DNA from: an uncultured Acetatifactor sp.
GTDB lineage: Bacteria > Bacillota > Clostridia > Lachnospirales > Lachnospiraceae
Direction: 5' to 3'
Assembly: GCA_944384205.1 (NCBI GenBank)
Contig: CALWSL010000001.1
Location: 248,001-312,000, forward strand
DNA: 64,000 nt
Positions 25,303-33,261 of the stretch are shown in pieces. The position numbers and the translations under genes were made by a program. Under the pieces are notes generated by a model that did not search any database, had not been told where the DNA came from, and worked only from the letters and a program-made list of their open reading frames with translations. How positions within the stretch are numbered: position 1 is the first letter of the stretch; each line of letters starts with the position of its first letter.

Positions 25303-26910
25303 TTATTCAAAAACCCGTAAAATTTGTCCTGCTGCCAGAATCAGGCGTCCACCCGGAACATTTTTCAGCTCCTGCTCTTTAAAGTTCTTGAGAAGGAGCA
25401 AAATCACCCAGTAACAGACAGCAGAAAGCACCAGACATACAAATGCCGTGACAAAATTGCCCAAATGCGGCGCAAATACCCTGCCAAGAAGCATACAGAG
25501 AAGTCCCGCAACGCACGCTGCGCCTGTCGGAATGCCAATCACCCGCAGCCAATCCATTCCCGTATGCAAAAGGCGAAAACAAAAGAAACCGAGCACAATA
25601 CATCCGATTCCCACTGACGCCATATAGGCGTATACTAATGAAAGTACGCCAGCTTCTCCGGTATTAAGCAGTATGGACAACACAATCACAAACAGAATAT
25701 TCATCAGTCCCAATGCTCCCAACAAATGATATTTTTTTCCCAAAAGCTGTATCAGCCTGGAAAAATAAAAGAATAATACTGTAAGCAAAATCAATCCGGA
25801 ACCGAAACGCAGCATTCCTGCCGCCGTCTCCGCACCTGTCCCGCCCAGCATTCCCGATAGTTGTTCTGCCATAATGCCGACATAGACTGCGGCAAATAAC
25901 GCATGTACCACTCCGATGTGCAGTCCGTTTTGAAAAAGCATTTTAGCATTCCTAAAATCTTCTTTCCGAAATGCGGCTGTCGTTTTAACCGCCAAAGGAA
26001 GTATCACCATACAGATAATCAGCAGGGGAATTCCGCATAAAACCACATATTTTCCTGCAAACAGTCCGTAATTTTCTCCAAAGCTGCCGATATCTTCTAC
26101 ACTTTTCCGGTAAAAAACCGGACCCAGCCAAAAGGGAAGCTGTTCCAATAATGAAATCAACGCCATAATGCCCATAGAACCATAAAGAATCTTTACAATA
26201 TCCGCAAAGGAATCCGTCTGCTTCATTCCCTCATTGCTTTTCCGTAACCGGGAATGCCTGCTTCCGAAAGCAATCAGACCTAAAAACAACACAATCAGTA
26301 CTTCCGTCAAAATTCCCGCAATGGCAATGCCCGCCCCGCCGTACATCGCCGTATAAAAATCGTTTCCTAACAGACTGCTGACCTTTGCGCCATAATTTCC
26401 CAAAATATTGGCAAAGAGCAGTCCAAGTCCCAGAAACAAAAGCTGTCTGAGCAGCGACGCAACCGCGGCGGGCAGCTCTGTTCCTTCCCCTTGAAAGAAG
26501 CCAATCAGCACGGAGGAAATCATTCGCAAAAACAGTACCGGTGCCAGCAGAGATATAATAAAACCACTGTATGGCACTTTAACTATTTTGTCTGCAATCA
26601 GTCCTCCGCACAGCGCAAGCGCAATGCTGCAGACGATTCCTATGCCTCCCTCCAAAATCAACACTTTTTTCCGAATACTTCTCGTATTCTTATACTGCGC
26701 CTTCGCATTTCTCGTCCGCAGCATTTTACCCAGAGTATCTGGCAGGCTTCCTGCTGCCAAAGTATAAACGAAACAAAACGCTCCCCATGCAATCACCAGA
26801 TAAGCGATTCCGTTATTTCCCAGCGTTTTTCCCCATATACAAACAGTAATCAGACCGATAATGTCCGCAAAAATCTCTATCTGACGTCTTTTCAATTCCA
26901 CTTGATTCAT
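25303..26910 (-). CDS. MOP-superfamily flippase (SpoVB/MurJ-like polysaccharide transporter)
   Basis: The 535-residue integral membrane protein has about 14 hydrophobic helices, for example IGLITVCIWGKTLGNNGIAY and ILIVLFLGLIAFG. It carries the early motif GSLPDTLGKMLRTRNAKAQ and belongs to the oligosaccharide/lipid-II flippase family to which SpoVB, YtgP and MurJ belong. It likely moves a lipid-linked precursor across the membrane. A spore-cortex role (SpoVB) is possible in an endospore former but is not shown by the sequence. The start has GGAGG seven bases upstream. Confidence 0.78.
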   Translation of the reverse strand: MNQVELKRRQIEIFADIIGLITVCIWGKTLGNNGIAYLVIAWGAFCFVYTLAAGSLPDTLGKMLRTRNAKAQYKNTRSIRKKVLILEGGIGIVCSIALALCGGLIADKIVKVPYSGFIISLLAPVLFLRMISSVLIGFFQGEGTELPAAVASLLRQLLFLGLGLLFANILGNYGAKVSSLLGNDFYTAMYGGAGIAIAGILTEVLIVLFLGLIAFGSRHSRLRKSNEGMKQTDSFADIVKILYGSMGIMALISLLEQLPFWLGPVFYRKSVEDIGSFGENYGLFAGKYVVLCGIPLLIICMVILPLAVKTTAAFRKEDFRNAKMLFQNGLHIGVVHALFAAVYVGIMAEQLSGMLGGTGAETAAGMLRFGSGLILLTVLFFYFSRLIQLLGKKYHLLGALGLMNILFVIVLSILLNTGEAGVLSLVYAYMASVGIGCIVLGFFCFRLLHTGMDWLRVIGIPTGAACVAGLLCMLLGRVFAPHLGNFVTAFVCLVLSAVCYWVILLLLKNFKEQELKNVPGGRLILAAGQILRVFE

Positions 26911-26939
26911 GAAACTCCTCCATGCCCCTTTGGCGGATG

Positions 26940-26962
26940 AAAAACGCTGTCCTTGGCGTTTT
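26940..26962 (-). terminator. Terminator hairpin after ybeY
   Basis: Minus strand AAAACGC - CAAGGACA - GCGTTTT, followed by a further T (TTTTT run). It is the second of two hairpins between ybeY and the flippase gene, the first spanning 26966-27025. Confidence 0.65.
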
Positions 26963-26965
26963 CCT

Positions 26966-27025
26966 GTGTGAAACTTTATAATTCTCAGGCAGTGTCTTTT
27001 GCTGCCTTGGAATTATTTTTCACAC
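26966..27025 (-). repeat. Long interrupted inverted repeat overlapping the ybeY stop codon
   Basis: Three nested arm pairs: GTGTGAAA/TTTCACAC (outer), ATAATTC/GAATTAT (middle) and GGCAG/CTGCC (inner), separated by short internal loops. The right outer arm lies inside the last codons of ybeY (stop at 27013). It may protect the 3' end of the transcript or act with the neighbouring T-rich hairpin. Confidence 0.7.
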
Positions 27026-27525
27026 TCATCTCTTGTAATATTTAATGCTCCCAGTACCTCTTCCTGCTTCTGCTCCATTACGGCTGCTTCCGCTTCCTCC
27101 ATATGGTCATAGCCGCACAGATGAAGCATGCTGTGCGCAATCAGAAAAGCGAACTCTCTTTTCAGGCTGTGTCCATAGCTTTCAGACTGCTCCTTTACCT
27201 TGTCCACGGAAATAATGATGTCGCCCAGAATCAACTCACCGGTATCCGGGTCAAAATAATCCGCCTCCTCATCCTCGTCAATCAGAAATTCGCCTTCCTT
27301 CTCAAAGTCAAGGTTTGGAAAGGACAGCACATCCGTCTCCCTGTCAATGCCGCGGTATTCTTTGTTAAAGCTATGTATGCCTTCATTATCCGTAAGCAAT
27401 ACATTTATCTGCACCTCATAGGGGCAATTTTCCATATCCAGCACCTTTTCTGCCACCTGCTTTACGGTTTCTTCCACTGGAAAGGGAAAACGCTCCGCAG
27501 TTTCATTTTCAACGTAAAAAGTCAT
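27013..27525 (-). CDS. ybeY: Endoribonuclease YbeY (rRNA maturation)
   Basis: Zinc-dependent single-strand RNase acting in 16S rRNA 3' maturation and ribosome quality control. The 170-residue protein has NKEYRGIDRETDVLSFPN and the metal-binding signature HSMLHLCGYDH (HxxxHxxGyDH). It carries an acidic insert (EDEEADYFDPDTGE) before LGDIIISVDKVKEQ. The GGAGG site lies upstream and the start overlaps the 7TM-HD gene by 17 bases. The phoH-(pgpH)-ybeY order is standard in Firmicutes. Confidence 0.96.
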   Translation of the reverse strand: MTFYVENETAERFPFPVEETVKQVAEKVLDMENCPYEVQINVLLTDNEGIHSFNKEYRGIDRETDVLSFPNLDFEKEGEFLIDEDEEADYFDPDTGELILGDIIISVDKVKEQSESYGHSLKREFAFLIAHSMLHLCGYDHMEEAEAAVMEQKQEEVLGALNITRDECEK

Positions 27526-28687
27526 AATACAGCTTTTCCTCCTTAAATATGCTCTGCATCGTGTTTATCTCTCTCATCGTAATATCACACTGCCCAAAGC
27601 GATTCTCTTCCAAAAAATGATTAAATACCCGGTCTATCACCGCGTCATAATTTACATTCTGCTCTGAATTTTGGGCTATAAGCTGCTGTACCACATTCAC
27701 TATGGCGTCCGCGCACATTAAAACCACAGTCTCCCTGCTTTTCGTGGACATATTTTTGTCGGAATATTCCGACAGAATGCGTTTTACGCTCTTCGGGAAC
27801 TGCTGTTCCTCCAGAATATCAGGATTTGTCTGCACCAATCTGTGATAATATCCGGCACATTTTAAATCCTCCGCGTTCAGGGATAACTTTGCGGCTATCC
27901 GCTCACAGAAATACGCCGTATGGATACTGTGCATATAATCCTTTCGGGAAGTCTTCCGATACTCCGCCAGAATAGCATTTTCCGTATCATTCAGCTCCAG
28001 ATACTTTTCTCTGTATTTAAAAATTACAAGCGCTGAAAACAGCTTTAAAATTCCAAGCAGCAGAATCCCGGAAATAATCACATTGATCCCCGGAATTACA
28101 AAAAGCTCCATGCTTAAGCGCTCATTCGCAGGCAGCACAACTCCCGCTGTCTGACAGACAAGCAGACCAAGCAGTGACAAAAACAGCCTGCCGCCAATCT
28201 GAAAGGTTTCGTTCAAATGCCGAAACAGTGTAACCGCAAAGACGCCCGAAAGAAAATACAGAAAAAACACAGTCACTCCGTCTCCGCCAAGCAGCGTGGA
28301 TTGCGTAAGCAGCACGGATGCCGCCAAAATTCCCGTACTCATATTACTAAAAAGAGAAAGCAGCACAAAAACCGGCATATAAGACCAGCCTGCCACCGGC
28401 AGAAACGCACACGCAAAGGCGCTGGCCAGTCCAATCAGAAAGCAGAGCCAGAATCTGTAATAATGTTCGCCATTGTCATATGCAAGCTCCTGCTCCAAAT
28501 ACGCCTGGCGCAGATGAAATCCCAAAATCATAACACCCGCCACACCGAATACCACATTGCTCAATACAATATCGGCGGTCTTCTGGTTCCACAGCGAGAT
28601 ACCGCCCATTCCCAAGCCCGTAAACAATATGCTGAATAGTTCGGGCATCATATTACGCCATGTAATCCTTGGTTTATTTTCTTCCAT
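27509..28687 (-). CDS. 7TM membrane protein with degenerate HD domain at the PgpH position
   Basis: In most Firmicutes the gene between phoH and ybeY is pgpH (yqfF), a c-di-AMP phosphodiesterase of about 700 residues: extracellular domain, seven helices, HD domain. Here the 392-residue protein has about seven hydrophobic segments (from FSILFTGLGMGGISLW to NVIISGILLLGILKL) and then a soluble domain. MHSIHTAYFCERIAAKL keeps the first His, but the metal-binding HD pair reads YYHRL where YHDIGK is expected; MCADAIVNVV keeps a later Asp. The extracellular domain is missing. Loss of phosphodiesterase activity is therefore likely. The ATG at 28687 overlaps phoH by 14 bases. Confidence 0.75.
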   Translation of the reverse strand: MEENKPRITWRNMMPELFSILFTGLGMGGISLWNQKTADIVLSNVVFGVAGVMILGFHLRQAYLEQELAYDNGEHYYRFWLCFLIGLASAFACAFLPVAGWSYMPVFVLLSLFSNMSTGILAASVLLTQSTLLGGDGVTVFFLYFLSGVFAVTLFRHLNETFQIGGRLFLSLLGLLVCQTAGVVLPANERLSMELFVIPGINVIISGILLLGILKLFSALVIFKYREKYLELNDTENAILAEYRKTSRKDYMHSIHTAYFCERIAAKLSLNAEDLKCAGYYHRLVQTNPDILEEQQFPKSVKRILSEYSDKNMSTKSRETVVLMCADAIVNVVQQLIAQNSEQNVNYDAVIDRVFNHFLEENRFGQCDITMREINTMQSIFKEEKLYYDFLR

Positions 28688-29666
28688 ATTTCTCTCTGCT
28701 TCTTGTCTTTTCCTTTGCTTCATAATCATCATAAGCCTTAACAATCTTCTGTACAAGAGGATGTCTGACAACATCCTTGCTGGTAAGATTACAGAATGCA
28801 ATTCCGTCAATTTTGTTAAGTACTCTTGCGGCTATATCAAGACCGGATTTTGTTCCCGCAGGCAAATCCTTCTGGGAGGAATCACCTGTTACCACCACCT
28901 TGGAGCCAAAACCGATACGGGTCAGAAACATTTTCATCTGAGCGGGTGTGGTATTCTGCGCCTCATCCAGAATAATATAGGCATTGTCCAGCGTACGTCC
29001 ACGCATGTAGGCAAGGGGCGCTACCTCAATCAATCCCTTTTCCATATTTTTGGCAAAGCTCTCCGCTCCCATAATCTGATACAGCGCATCGTACAAAGGT
29101 CTCAGATACGGGTCAACCTTGCTCTGTAAATCGCCCGGCAAAAATCCCAGCTTTTCCCCCGCTTCAATAGCGGGACGGGTCAGGATAATCCTGCTCACCT
29201 CGTCATTTTTAAAGGCTGTGATAGCCATCGCCATAGCAAGATAGGTCTTGCCGGTTCCGGCAGGTCCCAAGCCAAATACCACCATATTATTTCTGATGGC
29301 GTCCACATAGTTCTTCTGCCCCAAAGTTTTCGGTTTAATCGGCTTTCCGTTTATGGTATGACAAATACAATCGGAGTCTATCTCCGCAAGCTTTTCTTCC
29401 TGATCTTCCATTCCCATCGTAATCGCGTAATCTACGCTCTGCTCCTCAATTTCATTTCCCCTCTCGGAGATTCTCACAAGCTGCTCCAATACCCCGGCAG
29501 CCCTGCTTACGTTTTTTTCTTCCCCTGTGACTACCACACTGCCATTCCGGTCAATCACGGAAACCTGAAAATCCTGTTCTAATTTTTTGATATACGCATC
29601 CTGCATACCAAATATTTTCTGCATATGCTCCGCAGGTATATTAATTTTCCTGGAAATCTGATTCAT
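28674..29666 (-). CDS. phoH: PhoH-family ATPase
   Basis: P-loop NTPase related to helicases, acting in RNA metabolism with YbeY. The 330-residue protein has an N-terminal KH-like region (about 1-95), KPKTLGQKNYVDAIRNN, Walker A GLGPAGTGKTYLAMAMA, LTRPAIEAGEKLGFLPG, a Walker B/DEAQN motif (YIILDEAQNTTPAQMKMF) and VVTGDSSQKDLPAG. The ATG at 29666 lies inside the 3' end of yqfD (26-base overlap), so translation is probably coupled. Confidence 0.95.
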   Translation of the reverse strand: MNQISRKINIPAEHMQKIFGMQDAYIKKLEQDFQVSVIDRNGSVVVTGEEKNVSRAAGVLEQLVRISERGNEIEEQSVDYAITMGMEDQEEKLAEIDSDCICHTINGKPIKPKTLGQKNYVDAIRNNMVVFGLGPAGTGKTYLAMAMAITAFKNDEVSRIILTRPAIEAGEKLGFLPGDLQSKVDPYLRPLYDALYQIMGAESFAKNMEKGLIEVAPLAYMRGRTLDNAYIILDEAQNTTPAQMKMFLTRIGFGSKVVVTGDSSQKDLPAGTKSGLDIAARVLNKIDGIAFCNLTSKDVVRHPLVQKIVKAYDDYEAKEKTRSREKYGRK

Positions 29667-30882
29667 CAATATTATTCTCTCCGGTATCCTCTTTCAAAAT
29701 AGTGGTGCTCACTCCAATGGATTCCTGAACAAGAAATTCTCCTTCAATAACCCACGTTCCACTATTCGTATCTATTTTAACATTTTTTTCAATTATTTGT
29801 ACCCCCTTTTCATCTAAACTTATAAGAAAAGTGTTTAATTTTTCATTAAGAATCCGCTGTGCCTCATCAAGCGTATATTCATGCTCTGTATTTTGATATT
29901 CCCGATGAGTATAACACCCGAAATAAATGGGAATAGACAACTTATCGAAAAGAAGCGGTCTGCTCTCCTTAATCAGACTGTCGTACAGCAGAAACGGTCT
30001 GTCCTCCGGCGTCCGGAATTCTTTTTCTCCCAGCCGCAAATAATATTTTTTCTTTGTTCTTCCCGTATACTCCTTGCTTACATAATCAAAGGGCAGTCTT
30101 GCCCGAAAGGTTCTTATATGCTCTAACACGATATCCGCATCTGCATCCACATACGTGTATTCCCGCACAGTAGCATCCTCATTATAAACAGGTACGCTGC
30201 CCTCCACCAGTACGGTTCCCTTTGTCACCTCATCGCCGATTCCCACCTTGGGCACCCCTTTTCTTACTATCATTGCCGTAATTTTACCGTCATATTCTGC
30301 CACCAGATCGGACCCCTGCGTCTGTTCCACTGTAGCGGTGATAATGGGGGCGTCGTTTTCCTTAATCTCAATCAAAAGCTTGGTTCCGGAAAGTTTGGCA
30401 GAAGTCCATGTAATCTGCGGAAACGCCCTGCGTATCTCCTTCTCCATGGATTGAATATCAAGCTTCTCTTTGCGCATGCCAACCCGCACATCGTACTCCT
30501 CAAGGAAGGTCATAAAACTGTCTTCCGTAATCTGATAATTTCCGGAAATTTCAATATCCCAGATAAACAGCGATGAAATCATCCAGAATGCCACCGTCAG
30601 GCAGAGTCCCAGTATAAATATTTTTCTTTTCGATAGAAACGGAATTAAAAAAGGTAGTCCACATCTTTGCAATATGGCTACCTTAGTTCCCGTTTTTTTT
30701 ACAATCGGGCGAAGCTTATAAAAATTTTGAAGACTGATGCTCATATAACAGGCATCTCCGTCTTTCACGATATCCCACAAAAGAATATCCCTGTTGCCGC
30801 ACAAGTTCATAAAACGTTCCGGCGAAAAACCCCAGACTTTTATCCGCACGTAACCTTTCAAATATTTCAACAAACCAATCAT
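29641..30882 (-). CDS. yqfD: Sporulation protein YqfD
   Basis: Membrane protein of the endospore-formation programme (YqfD family). The 413-residue protein has an N-terminal region (about 1-75), one transmembrane segment (IFILGLCLTVAFWMISSLFIW, roughly 86-106) and a long extracytoplasmic part with GNYQITEDSFMTFLEEYDVRVG (POTRA-like fold). Also seen are ITWTSAKLSGTKLLIEIKEND and VLVEGSVPVYNEDATVREYTYV. The ATG follows AGAGG. It follows yqfC and overlaps phoH, the order known from Bacillus and clostridia. Confidence 0.9.
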   Translation of the reverse strand: MIGLLKYLKGYVRIKVWGFSPERFMNLCGNRDILLWDIVKDGDACYMSISLQNFYKLRPIVKKTGTKVAILQRCGLPFLIPFLSKRKIFILGLCLTVAFWMISSLFIWDIEISGNYQITEDSFMTFLEEYDVRVGMRKEKLDIQSMEKEIRRAFPQITWTSAKLSGTKLLIEIKENDAPIITATVEQTQGSDLVAEYDGKITAMIVRKGVPKVGIGDEVTKGTVLVEGSVPVYNEDATVREYTYVDADADIVLEHIRTFRARLPFDYVSKEYTGRTKKKYYLRLGEKEFRTPEDRPFLLYDSLIKESRPLLFDKLSIPIYFGCYTHREYQNTEHEYTLDEAQRILNEKLNTFLISLDEKGVQIIEKNVKIDTNSGTWVIEGEFLVQESIGVSTTILKEDTGENNIDESDFQEN

Positions 30883-30903
30883 GCCAAACCTCTAACCTTT
30901 ATA

Positions 30904-31182
30904 TTACAAATATCGGACATTACAGATACAGCCGCTGATTTTCATATCCTCGTTGGTATAATAATCAACAGACAGTCTCGTTCCCTCAAAGCAGACCTGA
31001 CATGTTTTTGCCTGAAGCAATATGGTATGTTCCGTATATTCGAGAATACCCTTGTAGTTTTCAATCCACGCCTCTGTATTGCCCGTCATTGTAATGCGCA
31101 ATGCGCCCATACAGATGTCCTTGGGAAGCTGCAATGATTCCATAAACAATTCTTTTTTGGGAGTTTTATCTTTTTTCTTCAT
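30904..31182 (-). CDS. yqfC: Sporulation protein YqfC (YabP/YqfC family)
   Basis: The 92-residue protein MKKKDKTPKKELFMESLQLP then DICMGALRITMTGNTEAWIEN, YKGILEYTEHTILLQAKTC and LSVDYYTNEDMKISGCICNV is a typical YqfC. In Bacillus yqfC and yqfD belong to the mother-cell sigma-E regulon. The start ATG at 31182 has no clear ribosome site. A sigma-E-like element is visible directly upstream (31188-31218), which would leave almost no leader. Presence of this pair suggests the organism belongs to a spore-forming lineage. Confidence 0.88.
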   Translation of the reverse strand: MKKKDKTPKKELFMESLQLPKDICMGALRITMTGNTEAWIENYKGILEYTEHTILLQAKTCQVCFEGTRLSVDYYTNEDMKISGCICNVRYL

Positions 31183-31187
31183 GGTAT

Positions 31188-31218
31188 CATTATATTCCCA
31201 TAGGACAGAATGAATGAC
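31188..31218 (-). promoter_or_regulatory. Possible sigma-E-like promoter of yqfC
   Basis: Minus strand GTCATTC (31218-31212), 15-base spacer, AATATAATG (31196-31188). It resembles the sigma-E consensus (-35 near GTCATATT, -10 near CATAnAnT). The -10 also contains the housekeeping hexamer TATAAT but lacks a -35 at 17 bases. It is only a few bases from the yqfC ATG, so transcripts would be leaderless. Confidence 0.35.
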
Positions 31219-31219
31219 T

Positions 31220-32524
31220 TTATCCTATAATCTCCCTGATAATGGAACGCATTTCAGGTTTTTGGGCAGAAATGTGGTATGCCTTTAAGAAACGGTCTGC
31301 TGCCGTTTTCGCCTTGCTTCTGTCGTTGGCATGCAGATAAGCAAGGATATCTCCTTTTTTCACAAAGTCGCCTACCTTTTTTTCCAGCACCAGTCCCACA
31401 GACAAGTCAATTTCACTCTCCTTCGTCTCTCTGCCGCCGCCGAGAATCAATGAACAGACGCCGATTTCATCGCATTCAATATGGGTGATAAACCCTTCCG
31501 TCTCAGATCGAATCGGTTCCACAATGGACGCCTCAGGCAGCATGGACGGATTGTAAACCGCTTCCGCGTCTCCGCCCTGCGCCTCCACAAACTGCGCCAG
31601 CTTCTTTAATGCACTGCCTTCTGATATCGTTTTACGGAGCATCGCTTCCGCCGCATCCTTATCGGACGCTGCGCCGCCCAAAAGCAGCATCTGGGTGCCA
31701 AGGGTCATACACAGCTCTTCAAAATCCTTAGGTCCGCAGCCTTTCAGGGTGTCGATGGCTTCCCTGACTTCAAGCGCATTGCCGACGGCACGTCCCAGCG
31801 GCTGATCCATATCGGAAACCACCGCCACGGTACGTCTTCCCGCGTTATTGCCAATCTGTACCATCTCACGGGCAAGCGCCAACGCATCTCCTTCCGTTTT
31901 CATAAAAGCGCCGCTTCCGGTCTTCACATCCAATACAATGGCATCCGCTCCCGCAGCAAGCTTTTTACTCATAATGGAGCTTGCAATCAGGGACATATTG
32001 TCAACAGTTGCCGTAACATCCCGAAGGGCATAAAGTTTTTTATCCGCAGGCGCCAAATCTGCTGTCTGTCCCATAATGGCAATTCCGATTTCATTTACAT
32101 TTTGGATAAACTGCTCCGTTGTAAGCGCTGTGGAAAATCCCGGAAAACTCTCCAGCTTGTCAATGGTTCCGCCGGTATGACCAAGCCCTCTGCCGCTCAT
32201 TTTCGCAACCGGAATGCCGCATGCTGCCACCATGGGCGTCAATGCAAGGGACGTCTTATCCCCCACGCCGCCGGTACTGTGCTTATCTACCTTTATTCCA
32301 TTGATAGAAGCCAAATCCAGCATCTCACCGCTCTGAGCCATCGCCATGGTAAGATGCAGGGTTTCATTCTCTGTCATTTTCTGAAAATAAATCGCCATCA
32401 TCAGGGCAGACACCTGATAATCAGGAATTCTCTCTTTGGTGTAACCCTCCACAAAAAAATCAATTTCTTCTCTGGACAACTCCCCGCCATTCCGCTTTTT
32501 CATGATAATATCATACATTCTCAT
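31220..32524 (-). CDS. pdp: Pyrimidine-nucleoside phosphorylase
   Basis: Phosphorolysis of uridine and thymidine in pyrimidine salvage. The 434-residue protein has the GT3-type N-terminus MYDIIMKKRNGGELSREEID, KHSTGGVGDKTSLALTPM (phosphate loop), SGRGLGHTGGTIDKLESFPG and DVKTGSGAFMKT. The C-terminal alpha/beta domain follows (GDILAYLHANDRSKAKTAA). The start MRMYDII follows GGGGT by seven bases. It is between nth and yqfC; no deoB, deoC or cdd is next to it, so it is not in a typical deo operon. Confidence 0.95.
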   Translation of the reverse strand: MRMYDIIMKKRNGGELSREEIDFFVEGYTKERIPDYQVSALMMAIYFQKMTENETLHLTMAMAQSGEMLDLASINGIKVDKHSTGGVGDKTSLALTPMVAACGIPVAKMSGRGLGHTGGTIDKLESFPGFSTALTTEQFIQNVNEIGIAIMGQTADLAPADKKLYALRDVTATVDNMSLIASSIMSKKLAAGADAIVLDVKTGSGAFMKTEGDALALAREMVQIGNNAGRRTVAVVSDMDQPLGRAVGNALEVREAIDTLKGCGPKDFEELCMTLGTQMLLLGGAASDKDAAEAMLRKTISEGSALKKLAQFVEAQGGDAEAVYNPSMLPEASIVEPIRSETEGFITHIECDEIGVCSLILGGGRETKESEIDLSVGLVLEKKVGDFVKKGDILAYLHANDRSKAKTAADRFLKAYHISAQKPEMRSIIREIIG

Positions 32525-32575
32525 AGTCTTTACCCCATTTAATGTTTAATCTTTATGAAGAATTTCTTTTCGTCC

Positions 32576-33211
32576 TTACACACCAACCTTCTTGCAGATA
32601 TCCTTCAAGCAACATTTATCACAATAGGGTTTTGTCCGCGCCGTACAGATCTCCCTGCCGTGATACACAAGGCGATGGCAGAAGTCGCTTCCCTCCTTTG
32701 GCGGAATAATCTTCCAAAGCTCCTTCTCCACCTTTGCCGGTTCTTTTATGCCGTTCACCAACCCCATTCGGTTTACCAGTCTGATACAGTGGGTGTCCGT
32801 AACGATAGCAGGCTTTCCGAACACATCCCCCATAATCAGATTTGCACTTTTTCTTCCTACACCGGGCAGCGCCAGCAGCTTATCAAAATCATCGGGCACC
32901 TTTCCGCTATATTCATCCCGCAGTATCTTCATGCAGGCGCTGATATCTCGGGCTTTGCTGTGTCCCAGTCCGCAGGGCTTCACAATCGCCTCAATCTCCT
33001 CCACTGAAGCCTCTGCCAGCGCATTCACGTCGGGAAATTTCTCATACAGCCCTTCCACTACTACATTTACCCTTGCATCCGTACACTGTGCCGCCAGACG
33101 CACACTGACAAGCAGCTTCCACGCCTGATCGTAATCCAGAGAACACGCCGCGTCGGGATACTCTTTTTTTAACCGTTCTATGATTTCCAAAGCTAATTGT
33201 TTTTTGGTCAT
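32576..33211 (-). CDS. nth: Endonuclease III (DNA glycosylase/AP lyase)
   Basis: Base-excision repair of oxidised pyrimidines. The 211-residue protein shows the helix-hairpin-helix and catalytic Lys region LLALPGVGRKSANLIMG, the catalytic Asp in VTDTHCIRLVNRMGL, and the FeS loop ICTARTKPYCDKCCLKDIC. That loop is C-x7-C-x2-C-x5-C, one residue longer in the first gap than the standard C-x6. The ATG at 33211 follows GAGGT and avoids overlap with the upstream gene; an upstream in-frame ATG at 33295 would overlap it. Confidence 0.93.
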   Translation of the reverse strand: MTKKQLALEIIERLKKEYPDAACSLDYDQAWKLLVSVRLAAQCTDARVNVVVEGLYEKFPDVNALAEASVEEIEAIVKPCGLGHSKARDISACMKILRDEYSGKVPDDFDKLLALPGVGRKSANLIMGDVFGKPAIVTDTHCIRLVNRMGLVNGIKEPAKVEKELWKIIPPKEGSDFCHRLVYHGREICTARTKPYCDKCCLKDICKKVGV

Positions 33212-33261
33212 TTGATACCTCATTTTATCAATGTCTAATACCATGGCAGACATTATTCCAT

